Shown here: positions 23,893-36,699 of the stretch, piece after piece
How positions within the stretch are numbered: the stretch's first letter is position 1
How the letters are laid out: every line of letters starts with the position of its first letter
Assembly (NCBI RefSeq): GCF_003573695.1
Contig: NC_039363.1
Location: forward strand, 160,720,747-160,784,746
Direction: 5' to 3'
DNA length: 64,000 nucleotides
DNA from: Papaver somniferum
Lineage: Eukaryota > Streptophyta > Magnoliopsida > Ranunculales > Papaveraceae
Program-made: the position numbers and the translations under genes
Notes under the pieces: model-generated
Database searches by the model: none
What the model was told of the DNA's origin: nothing
The model's input: the letters and a program-made list of their open reading frames with translations, nothing else

Positions 23893-26169
23893 AATTTTAC
23901 TGACAAAACTCTTACATCATATGGATAAACAAATTACAAGAATTAATTACACTCCGCTTGATTCCCGATTCAACAACACAGTAAAACTGCTTACATTCAA
24001 TCCTTGAAAATGCCGATGTTGACATTATAATAACAAAGTTAATACTCCCCCTAAGGAAGATAGGTATATATTCAATCCTCACGTTTTTGTTATACCAATC
24101 AATATGACATGTTACTCCCCCTTAGTCTGTGCTTTCACTCTTTCGTTAGATAAAATATTCAAGTACCAATGTTCTTTTCCTTAGTGACACCAATTAATAT
24201 AAAATCAATGCCAGTATCACTTGTTTACTCCATATATTTCTCCTCCTTTTTGTCACAAAAATGACAAAGAAACGAAAAAATAAAGGACAACACGAAAAGA
24301 ATCTTAATCTCAGAATGGACTTGCAAACCTGTAGAGTTAGGCACGAGGGTTTCACACATCATGTTCCGATAACCAAGATCAAAACCGAAACTACAAGTAG
24401 TCTTATTTTGATATGTTACCAAGGAACCAATTGCCCGAAACACTTTTTTCCATTTAGTTTAGCAAACAAAAAACAATTAATCACATTAGTCCCTTTGTTA
24501 AACCGATTGTTCAAAAACAACCGCTTAATTCGATAAGACCAAAATAAAGATAAACTCCATTTTTCTCATCAGATCTAATTATCCATAAACTTAGACCTTT
24601 CAATTTTAAACAAACCAAATACTAGGTTAGTTAACTAGCATTTCTTTGTTTATGCATTCGATTAGACTTGAATAACCGAAACCTCACTTCGATAAGACAA
24701 ACTAAGATCAGAATTAACTTAGTTTCTTATCCGGAATCGAATTGGACTAAACAACTCATCCCGTACACATATTATTTCGTTAATCCATAAATAATTCATA
24801 CAAAACAACATAAATCAACTTGCATAATTATTCATCTCAACCGGAAGCAATTGAAACAACATAGACATTAAAAGCACCGCAATTGCACCGTAATTTTGTA
24901 AGCCTAAACAATTGATACCATACAAAAACAAGATAACAATAGTTTTTCTTAACCAGAACCAATTAAATCACACACACATCAATTGTACCGAAATTTTGTA
25001 AGCCTAAACGATTGATACCACACAATAAAGCAAGATAACAATAGTTTTTCTTAACAGGAACCAATTGAAACACACATCCACACACACATCATGGAATAAA
25101 TATCAATTGAACCTAAATTTTGTTAAGCAAAAGCAACAAATATATATAATATAAACTCAGGCTTTTCTTAAACAGGAAAACAATTAACTAACAAGATTGT
25201 TACCTCAAATTTCGCATCCACTTCTCCAATATGATAGCATGTTTGTCCAGGGAGAATTGATATCGAAATATCACCACGTTGTCATCCTTATGCATAAACA
25301 AAATAATAACAACACACCTCAACCTTTACCAGAGAAAGGTTGAAAACCTATTTTAACAATTGCAAGCAAAAGTTGAAAACCGTCGAAACACATATGCTTT
25401 TATGCTAAACCAAAACCGATTCAACATATTGTGACTTTTTCACATACTGTTTCTATCAGAACCCCTCATAATTCTTTGATAAATCCTACCTACTAGGGCT
25501 AGAACTTAATCCCGCTAAATCAAAAAGTCACCCAAACCATGAGGGTTCACAATATATGAGATTGAATATTAAGGTAGTAAAACCGAAATAAAACATCCCA
25601 TAAATCAATTTGCAATACACCATAAATATTCAACATAAAATTAAGTATTGAAATTACCTCAATCTTTTATGAAATTTAATTACGAAACCGACACAAAAAG
25701 AATGAGGTCATTCCGAGTTCGGACGAGTAAGTTATGCGCAAAACAGTTTTTACACTTCTTCGTAAGGGGACCTCTTACTAGGATCGGTTCCCTCACCATG
25801 ACATGGTACTAGGATCGGTTCCCTCACTATGATAGGGTATGATTATCGGTTCCCAAGAGTTACTAAACTGTTTTCGACATAACTTTTGCATACGATGTCC
25901 GAATTCAGTGATTTTTGGCTCGTTTTGACCAGAAAAGCAAGAGTTACACATATATGATCAGTAGATATCAACATCATAAACTCACAATTACCGTTTCTTT
26001 CAAAACTCAAATATAGATAGAGAAAGTATGATCATAGAAGAAAAGAAATCTCCTAAAGATGTTAATTAGTCATATAGTAACCGAGAGATCATGTGGTCAT
26101 ATTTTCATGTGCTTCCTCACCTTTTAAAAATATTGAGCACTAATAGTGAGCATGCACATTCTAACACAA
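23893..26169. other. non-coding spacer of the nested element
   Basis: No long ORF. It holds 2-3 tandem units of about 110 bp (24,885-25,190), each with TTTTGTAAGCCTAAAC and ACAATAGTTTTTCTTAAC. A similar spacer motif occurs near 34,735-34,870. GGATCGGTTCCC repeats are at 25,770-25,855. Confidence 0.6.
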
Positions 26170-27896
26170 CTAGGTTGTGTTGAGTTGATCCTTGTCTTGT
26201 TCGTCAAGAGTGACTAAGACGGAATCATCATTCTTTACCTCTTGCTTGGTTTGTTTTCTCTTGTTCCATCTCTTGTTTTTCTTCTTTGACTTGTGATGTA
26301 GAGTGTAATTATCACAACCTTTACTAGTACAAGAGATTTCAGACGTAATGTCTTCCTTTAGCTCAAGAAGACTCTTGTAATTATTGTCACCAATAATTAA
26401 CAGCTGAGAGTCATTCTTGTGACTAACTTTTGGTCCCTTCTTGGCTATGGAGGACTTAGGGACCCATTTAAAGTTGGGTTTCGCAGGAGCAGCTTTCTCC
26501 TTCACAATACCATTAGGATCATCGCCCTTTTGAATATTTTGTGAAACACCCTTTCTCCAATTTGGAACATCAGATCTTGTCTTTACATTTACAAAGTTAT
26601 CTCTCTTTCTATATTCGGGTCTTTTATGAGATGACCTTGTCGAGTGATATGCAAAATTTGTACTATCATTATAATAATTTTTTTGCCTAAACTTAGGACA
26701 ATAACAATCTGAGTTCTTATGAGGAGAAAACTTAGCTAATTCATTTGATACAAAATAAAGTGCATCTTGCATCTTACGAACTTTGCATCCCCATTGCAAA
26801 TGTCCTTTATTTCCACAATAATAACAATGCTTAGTATAAATTTACGAAGTATGAGTTTTAATGTTACCTTTTTGTGGATCCTCTTGCATTGGAGCTCCAC
26901 GAGTTTTCTTCTTCTTCTTCTTCTTCTTTTCCATGTTCAACGTTGTTGCTTTCTTGACATTAGTGGAAGCCTCTGATTGAGAAGAATTTTTGGCTTTAAC
27001 AAATTTTACCTATTTGTTAATATTTGAAGCATCTATTCCCTTATAGACCAATCCTCGTGTATCACGATGATTTCTACTTGCTTCTAATATTGAGGTTAAC
27101 TTGTTTGAGCTTTCATTGGATTTTTTCAGTTCAAAATTTTCTTCTTCCAACGTCTTGATTTAATCAAGAGCACCGGCTAGATCAGCCTCAAGGTGTATTT
27201 CTCGTGAGAGATATACAACTTATTTCTCTTCAAAACTCTTTTGTTGAGAGTTAATCCTTGCATCAGATTCAACAAGTTTCTCTTTCAACAAGTGAATTTT
27301 TTTTAGGGAAACATCACGCTATTTCTCTAACAATTTTGTTTGAGAGATACTAGCACTGGATTTTTCTTCAAGACCCTGTACTTGTCGAGAATTAAACATT
27401 GCTTCTGATTCAGCACGTTTCTTTTCCGACAAAAACAGTTCTCTTCGAAGATTTTCACATTCTAATTTCTTATAATTTAGATCGTTTGTACGATCTTTAA
27501 GAAGATAATCATGGTTTTGGAAACCAATATAATAACCTTGAAAAACCTTCTTCAATTTCTTGTTCTCACGACAAAGAGGAGTCATAAAACCAAGAAAATC
27601 CGAAGTTTTCAACTTTTCATTTTTCAAAGATTCCAGCAGTTTAGAGTATTCTAAGATATCCTCTTCTACTTCTTGTTTAAAATCTGAGTCATCATCATCG
27701 GAAATTTCATCTAACCCTTCTTGTAGATGTATTTTCCAGTCGTCATCGTTTCTATATTATTAACAAGATTAACTTGTCTCGTAGAATCTCTAGAGATGAT
27801 TTCTTCAGATATTGAATCGTAGATGCCATCATCAAGTGTTAATTCAGAACTCTTTATGTATTGCTTTACGTTAACTGAATCATTCATTAGATTCAA
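26170..27896 (-). pseudogene. gag-like region of the nested element
   Basis: Read leftward: an acidic N-terminal part (from an ATG at 27,896-27,894, shortly after the PBS), a coiled-coil, Lys/Glu-rich part (27,627-27,319), then a CCHC zinc knuckle near 26,830-26,790 (CYYCGNKGHLQWGC), a basic linker, KWVPK, and a Lys-rich tail ending at 26,170. Zinc knuckle followed by WVPK matches the C-terminal half of SIRE/Maximus Gag. The N-terminal capsid (UBN2-like) domain is not seen, and the frame is broken at several places between 26,800 and 27,319 and near 27,650. Gag packages element RNA; this copy is unlikely to do so. Confidence 0.7.
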
Positions 27897-27953
27897 TTCT
27901 TATAGGTTAGATCGCACCAAACACATATTGTTAGATTTTTTCGTGTTTGCCCG

Positions 27954-27966
27954 CTCTGATACTAAT
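27954..27966 (-). promoter_or_regulatory. primer binding site of the nested element
   Basis: Minus strand ATTAGTATCAGAGC lies directly after the LTR end CCTTTTCA. It differs at one base from the usual TGGTATCAGAGC complementary to initiator tRNA-Met. Confidence 0.75.
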
Positions 27967-30759
27967 TGAAAAGGCGAAGGTACCCAAATATACCTCAAGC
28001 TAAAAAAATTCCTACATATAAGTCCTTTATCCGAAAGTGATTGTCTATGGACTGAGTCGAGACAATACAACTAATCGGTTCACACTTCGTGTGATCGTCT
28101 ATGGACACGAGATCGAGACAATACAACAACGAAGTATGTTTACTTGATATAAAGGTTCGGACTTAACCAAACACAATAGGATTGCTTATCAAGTAAATAG
28201 GAATTAAAGTTTGTGTAATTTATTTTAATTATAATAAAACAATATAATGCGGAAAATAAAAGTAAATGACACAGCAAGATTTTGTTAACGAGGAAACCGC
28301 AAATGTAGAAAAACCCCGGGACCTAGTACAGAATTGAATACTCTCAGGATTAAGCCGCTACACAAAATTACACTTAACTTCGTATAGTTAAGACCAGTAA
28401 CTAACCCTATAGTTCACCTAGTTCCTTCTGTATTCCCACGCCTCCGACTTATGAATAAGTCACGTACTTGGAACAATCCCTTTGGTTCGTATTCCAAACA
28501 ATAAAGGAACAAGAAATTTGTTTGGTATCAACTCTATTCAACCAAGTGATATGAGTCGGACAAAGGCTCTTCCGTTTATCTCAACATAAACTCCTTCGTC
28601 GGGTCTAGATCTATCTTATGTTCAATCACCCAAAGGTAATCAATTAAGATTAAGCCAACAACACCTTTAATCTGAAGAACCGTGTTGATGCCGATCTACT
28701 CAATTAATAAATCCAATCTACCACAAGGATAAATCGATTATTAATTGGATCCTCTTTTACCCAAGCAAGTATTGTGCACACCAAAGATTATAAAACCCAA
28801 GTCATATCTTCAATATCTTCTTTGCCTCCAAATCTTCTTAAATCTTCAATAAAAACCTGCACACAATCACTTGAATCTCTTGTGATCAATCACGCACAGA
28901 ACGGAGTCTGTTAACAATGGATTATCACAAGATCGTCTTTAGAACTTAACAACAGTCTAAAGATCCATGTCAAAACTCTGAACTAGTTTGAGTGAATCTT
29001 ATATCAGAAGAGAAGAATCTCAAGAATAAACAAACTAGGTGCAATCAGATTTCAACCACCGTTAGTCAGTTAAATCAATCGAAAACAAAGATAAACCGCA
29101 ATTATCTAGTTTCTCACCAACGGGTCGCGCTAGAGCTTCTCAATCCCAAATAAGACTTTAAAACGAGCGGTCGTAATAGATTTCACCTAATTAGATTACC
29201 CTCCTCTCCGATAGGAGGCTACACCAGTAACAAAGACAAAAGAGGAAGTCTGTTGTTACGAAGGATTAGTTTGCTAGAAAGGAAAACTTCGTGTATTTAT
29301 AGACAAGGAAGTTTGGACACAAAGCAATTTACAAAACCGAAAATATTCTCAAGATATTCATTAAAGCACAGATTCGGTTTCCATAATTCCTGGAAATGCT
29401 CTGTCCAAAAATAACAATCGGAATCTCCTGGAAAATCTAATTAGTAAATGCACATTACTAATTCTGTAATTTCCCTACAAAGATAAATTAATAACCTTAA
29501 TTAAAAGATTCTTAACTTACTTTTGTTTCGGTCCTGGGATTCTCTTCCCTTAGCCGTTAAGGAATATCTTTGAACAATTATAGAAATAAACATTCACCGC
29601 ACGTGTTCAAAGTTTGTCGACATCTTTACTTTGTAAGTTCTCTTTCACACCTACAACCTTGAAACCGATTTTCCACACTTCCAAACAAGTTTAGAATTGG
29701 TTCATCTGACTTTCAAGAACTATGTGATTGATCAAACCAACATTCAATCACAATCATGGGTTTAAGGTTCTACCAAAACAAGTTTCGGTTCTACCTCCAT
29801 GTGAGTACTACGCATAGTCACACTAGCTTCCCAAAGATTCGGTTGACTAGGTACTAGGATCGGTTCCCCACATATATATGGTATCTAACTTATATATGTT
29901 GCACATGTCCATAGGATCGGTTCCCCTTTCTTCTATAAACCTTGTTGCACCCCATACAAGGATCGGTTCCCTTGACGTATTGCACCCCTTACAAGGATCG
30001 GTTCCCCTTCCCTTACTAGGATCGGTTCCCTTTCCCCAAGGAAGACATAATCCGATCATACCACAGATGATTACTTAAGATTGATTTTACTAATAAAAGT
30101 TATACCAATACAAAAGTCAGGACTTTGTGAATAGTTCTACCAAGAACACAACAAGTTGTGAGCGGTTATACTCTATCACACATATTGGTTGTTCATAAGA
30201 TATGCAATGAATAACAAAACCAATAACTCCTGACAATTTCCTTTTCGGTTCACAAACAAGTTTATGAACTTACTTCCTTGGAACACATGTAAACATTGTT
30301 CCCTAGGATGAAATCCTCACCTCATACCCATACATAACCACAATAGCATTCAAATGATTATGGAGATGTCTTATCTACAAAGTTTAATGGTTAAGCAATA
30401 AACCTCGTATTATATTCCTTAATACTATGTCTATCTAGAGTTCATATATGCTTTGCAGTTATGTTTTCAATATGCACGACTTGAAAGGTACGTTATGGAA
30501 TGAAACAGTCCAAGTCAAATATCACTAACCTCAAGTGGAAGGATGATTATTGTCGTTGTAGCTCCTTGCTTCTTCACATCTTCAAGACTTTGCAATATTT
30601 GTAATGTCTCATATCCTAATGCTTTCAAGCTAACCTATACGAAGTTTAACTCTAGTACATAATCAAGCGACTCTTAAGATGAGTTTTGATTCACTAAAAT
30701 ATGATAACCAAACTTGACATACCAACGCTTGGTGGGTTCAACCGAGCAATGCTCTAACA
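27967..30759 (-). repeat. 5' LTR of the nested element
   Basis: Plus-strand sequence begins TGAAAAGGCGAAGGTACCC and ends CTCTAACA. It is about 630 bp longer than its 3' partner because it keeps 29,330-29,850. GGATCGGTTCCC units lie at 29,855-30,015. Confidence 0.88.
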
Positions 30760-30829
30760 CAAACTTCATAAGAGAGAAATTCAGAACTTCTGATATTTCT
30801 GCTCATGGTAGGTTGGCAAACCAGTTTTC

Positions 30830-31150
30830 AAACCATATATATATGATTTTCAGAAATAATGGGAAGGTTGACGATTCAGTTCGCAAACCAAAGTCAGTTG
30901 TGAATAGTTATAGAGCCACGGAGAACTGAATTTATGGTGTTGGTATAAAAGGATTAAGGTTAGCGAACCCAGTTCATGAACTGAGTCCATCCGAGATCAT
31001 AAACCAAGTACAGTCAGCGAACCCAGTTTGCGAATAGTGTGCAGCTGAGTTCTCGAGCCGAATAGGGTTGGCGAACCCGGTTCATGAACCGTAGCACCTT
31101 GACTCATGAACTTTAGCCTTACGGTTCACGAACTGTTTCACCAACGGTCC
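30830..31150 (+). repeat. inverted GGTTNGCGAACC-type repeats in LTR copy A
   Basis: Repeated strings such as GTTGGCGAACCCGGTTCATGAACC are near-palindromic and spaced 40-60 bp apart. The same array recurs at 37,200-37,510 and 41,210-41,490 in the other LTR copies. A related array, AGTTTGC-N-GCAAACT, is in the 42,893 element at 44,310-44,530. Confidence 0.75.
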
Positions 31151-32457
31151 CAGTAGAATTTAGCAGATGCTCAAAGACTTGTTTTTTAAATATATTTAGC
31201 ATTGCTATGACTTTCTTAAATACTTTAAGACTTCGTTGATTACTAAAACACTTATGTGTGTGCATCAATAAACTCTTAAGTGTCTGAATGAACACCAATT
31301 TGTTTATAGTTCGAAAGGCATATTTTCCAAAACAAAATGGTCATTATATATACACGGTTCCGTAACCGGAGCATATTGTATATTCTTTTATTTTATTTTC
31401 AAGAAAAAATTCTCGCATGCTTACTAGAAGCCCTAACTAGAGTTTCGTCTAAACAAAGAAAATGTTTGTTTGATTCTAAAGTTATCTTAGCTTGAACGCA
31501 ACCTTCATTCTTGAAAAACTATAAATACAGATGCTCTTTCGAATGGGAAAATAAATCCCTGACACTTTGTGTCCTAGTTGATAGCTAGAGTCGTACTTTG
31601 TGAACCTAGGGTTACTCTAAGAAACATAATTAGGTTTACGACTGAAATACTTCGCTATGGGAATTCATAAAGCCAGGTCCGAATATCTTTACCTTTATAG
31701 TTCGTGTATCCTGATCTTTGATTTTCTGTTATCGAGGTTTTCGTAATCTTTTTTAGGCAAGATAGATAGAAATCGCAAAGTTCTCTTCATCTTAGACTTT
31801 GTGATTCCTCAAGATAGATATATTTGAAAAATGCTCTTAAGTGATAAGTTGAAGGTTGTTCTTAAGAGGTGATAAAAGATCCAGGCTTCCCATTTAAGTG
31901 AGTATAAGTGTTTCAGATTGTGAGTTTTTCTACATTTGCCTATTTCAAACAGGTTTCCAAGCCTTAATATTTGATCTAAAGGGAAATCCAATAGGATTAT
32001 TTGTTAGAGGCAGATTGATATCAAAAGTCTTCATTGAGGGTGAAGAAACTCTTAGGCTATAAAGGACGTCATCTAAGGGAATCAATTGCGTAAAATCTTA
32101 TGAAGTTCAAGAGACGTAAGGAGGGCGTCTGTAACTGAATCGCTTTGAGGGTGGATTCGGTCTCAATTATATTCCAGTCGAAGTCTAATAGTAGGCCAGT
32201 GTCTGTAGAGGCTTAATATAATTTAGTGTTCAATCTAGACGAGGTACCGGTTTTTTTTTTTTGCAGTTGCGGTTTTCTCATTAACAAAATTTATGGTGTC
32301 TTGTGTTCTTTCTTTTCCGCGTTATATTTTTTTATCTTTATAATTGGATTTACGCAAGCAATACGTTTTCAATCTTATTAGATACGTCCATATGATCATA
32401 ATCGATTATAAGACTTGTTTCTTGTAGAATTTGTATCTTGAAAGATAGATAACAAGT

Positions 32458-35400
32458 TTTATTTTTTTATTTTATTTTATAAATTGATTTTCAGTTCTCT
32501 GAGTAATAATCCCATGATTGATTCTATCCATCTAAGGTCTATAATCAAATACACGTAGCAGTATTTTTCACCGTGTGATGCTCCTAGAATATGTTTATTT
32601 TGAGATTAATGATGTGAGATTTTGAGGTGTAAATTAATGTGTGGCCCTCAGCAACAGTAGATATAGGTATTTTTATCGCTACCCTCATGACTTTTGAGCA
32701 CATACCACACCAGTATGATATTTATTTTTGCATTTATCCTTCTAGTCATTTTACATTTCTAGTATGATATTTGTGTAGTTATCTTTACCATCATTTTACA
32801 TTTCTAAAAGGGAAGGATCCATTGACATAGTTATAATGATCCTATTATTGATGTTTTGGCATCTTTTTTCTTGTGAAATCTAAACATCGATGAATTTGGA
32901 CCTAATTTTTAAGTCACTACATTACTATTAAAGATGAATGTTTTTCTAGATATATAATACCATCATCTATCACTTCGAAAATCAAAAGTTAAAGATTAAC
33001 GTATGAAACTAAAATTTATAGATCTGAGGATTCATATATCGGAATGCGATCATTTTACTAGGAACGTAGAGCTTTATAAAAGGAACATGCCACCAAAAAA
33101 ATAGCTTCAATTTCATTGCCGTCTATGATTCATAAGAAAAATGGCGCCAAATAGTCAAGATAATGACATTCTAACCATGTTATTGTATCATTCACTTTTC
33201 TAAAAGCAACCATCTTCCAGTACTTGTAAGACAAAATCGCATGTATTACTTATTTTGGTTTTTTCAAAGAAGGAGGAGAGCAAATCCTAAATCAGAAAAT
33301 TAAAAATATTTTAAAAGCGATTAATACTTAAATCGATATTAATCTAAGAGAGATTAGCCAATAGATATACCATGTTAGCTCCGCATAAGGAGACTAGATT
33401 CTTCATATGCTTGATTTCAAGTTCAACAACACAATAACATGCACATATTCAAAAAATAAATGTTGTTGTTGACGCATTTGAATAACAAAAGCTTTACTCC
33501 CCTAAAGGAAAGCTAGGTAGATAATGAATCTGAACCTATTTGTTATTCCCTTTTGTAGTATGTAATACTACACAACATGGTGATACGTTTCCCCCCCTTA
33601 GTTGATGCTTTACTCTTTTGTTATATATACTATTTAGCACATATATCATTTCTCAGTGATTGTAAATCACCTGTATACTCCATATATTTCTCCCCCTGTT
33701 TGTCACAAAATGGCAAAGAAATGAGAATTACATAAGCAAACCGAAAGGATCTCACAAGTTCATATGAACTCGTGCAACCTATAAGAGTTAAGCACGAAGG
33801 TTCAACATACCATTTTAGACAAGCGATACTAAAACCAAAACTGCTTAAGTAATTTGTTTTAGCATCTTATCAAGGAAACAATTGCCCTAAGTAATTTTCT
33901 TTTTGATTTGATAAGTCAAGCTAAGATCATAATTTGAAAGTTGTCACTTAGTAGGTTTCCTTACCAAGGCTCAATTCAATCAAGTCCGAAGCATCTATCA
34001 ATTTCGCCATTATCCCCTTTTTAGTTTGAGTTGAAGGTGTCGCTGGGATGTCATCCCCTTCTTTCTTTCGTTTATGCTGGAACCGTTAACCGTTGAATTC
34101 ATTAGATACAACATATTTATCTAAATTTTTTATCTCTTTACTCCTCTTTGATTTCTTTCTTATTTACCCCTTTTTCTATATTGAAGGACCTACATTTGGT
34201 TTAATCATAAATGATTCTATCAAGCCTTGAACCCATGACCTCGGGTAGGTATGTAGTCAAGAAAGTAAACCATGTACGTGTACCACTAGGGTCAGGGAGG
34301 CGTTGGTAAAGATAAAGAAATAAAAATTACACAAGCAAACCGAAAGGATCTTACAAGTTCATAGGAACTCGTACAACCTATAAGAGTTAAGCACGAAGGT
34401 TCAACATACCATTTAGACAAGCGACACCAAAACCGAAACTACCTAAGTAATTTGTTTTAACATCTTATCAAGGAAACAATTGCCCAAAGTAATTTTCTCT
34501 TTGATTTAATAAGTCAAGCTAAGATCATAATTAACTTAGTTACTTATCAGGATCCAAATAATAATAAATAATTGTACCTCATTTAGACAAGACAAAACTA
34601 GGTAAGATATCAAGTTTTCTTATCAAGTAACCGAATAGACTTGAATAACCGTACCTCATTTTGATAGTCCCAAACTAAGATCAAACTTAACTTAATTTTT
34701 ATTATCAGGAATCAATTGGACTAAAGCAATTAAACCTCATTGTGTTAAGCAAAAAAAATATTATTTGACTTAGTTTTTCTTAATCGGAACCAGTTGAGAC
34801 AAAATCAATTGTGCCGTATTTCGTTAAGCAAAAGCAAGAATGGGCTATATGTATCAGCTTTTCTTAATAGGAAAATGATTAGAAAACATAAATAAATCGC
34901 TACCTCAATTTTCGATATGACATACTAAGATCTGAGCCGATCAAGTTTCATATCAAGAAGGAGATTATTAAAATTCTTCCTTTGATTTCCACAACCAACC
35001 TCCCGACAAAGATATGACGTTTAAATACTAGTTCAATATAGAATTCTCTCATTGTGAGTTTTTTTTTCTCTGCAAGACAAAAGAATAACAAACAAGATAG
35101 AGAAAGGTCGACAAGGTATTAGCTATTACGTGCCAATAGTAAAAAGCTAAAACGGAAACTCGTATGTACACTAAATACGCAACTTATAAATCATAAATTG
35201 ATAATAGTATAATCGTGATTTTACACATGAGTTTGATCAATATCTACTTATGATTATTCTGTTAAAACAACCCAATAGGTAGATCTGAAACCTTGTATAT
35301 CAAAAAGTCACAAAATCAAAAGAGACATACATATTATGAGATCAGAACATTAGGGTTTAGTGGAAACCGAAAGGAATAGGTAAAAGAATTACAAGATGCA

Positions 35401-36699
35401 ATAATATCAAAATACCACAAGATTTATAAAATAAAATCTTATTATTGATAGTTGTAAATAAACTTTATACAATAGTTGAAACAAATCACCAAATGATAGT
35501 CTATTATCATATTACTATAACAACATCAAATTTAATCTTTAGAGGTGCTCTGGTTTTTTACTGAAGTTTCTTTAGTGTTAAAACTCTTGAAACTTGTATC
35601 GAGAGACTTGTCAGCAACCATCTCTCGTTTTCCAAAATTTTCAACTTGTACTTTCATCTGTGAAAGATCTGCAATAGTAGACGCTTTTAATCCCACTGAA
35701 GTATTTAAACTAGCAGACGCAAGAGATTTCGCCTAATTAGGTTACTCTCCTCTCCAAGATAGTGTTACATGTAATATTATTATTCGGCTACAACAGTGAC
35801 TACAAAATGAAGTGCCTGCCTCAAGATAAATTTGAAAGAATAACAAACTTCACTATTTATAGACCAGGGTACTTTGGATACCAAGGAAACTTCCATAACC
35901 GAAAATATTCTCCATATATGCAATAAGCGCCTAGATTCGGTTTTGTCTAATTCCAACTAATATCTAACTGTACTACCGAAATACCTCTTGGATTATAAGT
36001 CAATATTATCTAGCCTACAACGATCTTAACTAATATATCTTCTAGAGATATGTTATGCTTGTTGGAAGAATAAAACATATATATTCGGAAATTTTAATAA
36101 AAAGATTCTCAAACATTTCTGTTTGGGATCTCACCTTGATTATCGAGGAATATCATTGAACAATAAAAGATAAGATTTGTACACATGTTCAAATTACTCA
36201 ATATGTCGACATATTGAATTTTCCTATTTTGCAACCCAATTTCCAAATCGTACAAACCCTAAAATGTATGTGATAATATAAATCGATTTTTCCTATGGGG
36301 GTCGGTTCCACCATGACTCCCAATATAGGTAGGGATCGGTTCTACCTTGATTCCCATATAGGTAAGGATCGATACTACCTTGATTCCCAATATTGGTAAG
36401 GATCAGTACTACCTTGATTCCCAACATAGGTAAGGACGGTACTACCATCGTTCCCAACATAAGTATGGATTAGTCCTGCCTTATTTATTCAATGAAAACC
36501 AGACCACCAATCTCATTGATTTTTTTCAACTATGAAACAAGTTCGTAAATCTACTTCCTTGAACTCATGTAATCAAACATAGTTTTCTAGGCATGAAATC
36601 AATCTCAAGTTCTTAAATCTAGTAAACAAGTTACAAAGATTATGTCTGAGTCATAATTACGAAGTTCAAAAGATAAGCGTTATACTTTAATATACCAAG
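32458..36699. repeat. tandemly duplicated unit, copy 2
   Basis: Second copy of 17.8-21.25 kb, joined at a T-rich junction (32,455-32,480) to truncated LTR copy A. It includes the counterpart of the GIP1-like TATA-like box (minus TTTATAAAAT near 32,475-32,484) but not the 5' UTR or coding region. It also carries a local partial duplication: 33,716-33,945 repeats at 34,318-34,545, separated by a foreign insert. No coding gene was seen. Confidence 0.78.
33945..34311 (-). mobile_element. possible tRNA-derived SINE or other short insertion
   Basis: This segment is absent from copy 1 and separates two copies of a local repeat. On the minus strand it contains TAGTGGTACACG and, about 50 nt later, GGTTCAAGGC, which resemble Pol III A and B boxes (B-box consensus GWTCRANNC). 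No poly(A) end or clear target duplication was found, so this is tentative. Confidence 0.3.

Larger units (their letters stand above)
21716..30759 (-). mobile_element. complete nested LTR retroelement, Copia/SIRE-like, pol-less
   Basis: 9,044 bp. On the minus strand it runs from TGTTAGAG to CCTTTTCA, flanked by CAAAC duplications. 5' LTR is 27,967-30,759 (2,793 bp); 3' LTR is 21,716-23,877 (2,162 bp). A PBS follows the 5' LTR (ATTAGTATCAGAGC, one base off the usual initiator-Met site), and a polypurine tract (GACAAAGGGGCAGAT) precedes the 3' LTR. The 4.1-kb interior has only a gag-like region (26,170-27,896). No integrase, reverse transcriptase or RNase H is visible, so it must have been mobilised in trans or has lost pol. 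Tract and PBS types resemble SIRE/Maximus Copia elements. Confidence 0.88.
21254..32457 (+). mobile_element. LTR copy A (TGTTA...), interrupted and 3'-truncated
   Basis: Begins TGTTACACAATGCTCGG, matching the start of the LTR at 36,700. It reads on to 21,715, is interrupted by the 9-kb nested element, and resumes at 30,765 (TTCATAAGAGAG), continuing to AACAAGTTT near 32,457. There it joins the start of the second copy of the duplicated unit. Compared with LTR copies at 36,700 and 41,117, roughly the last 250-400 bp are missing. It contains the GGTTCGCGAACC-like inverted motifs (30,830-31,150). Confidence 0.7.

Noticed and set aside
24885..25190. CRISPR-like or satellite array
   Set aside because: Only two to three imperfect units of about 110 bp inside a retroelement spacer in a plant genome.
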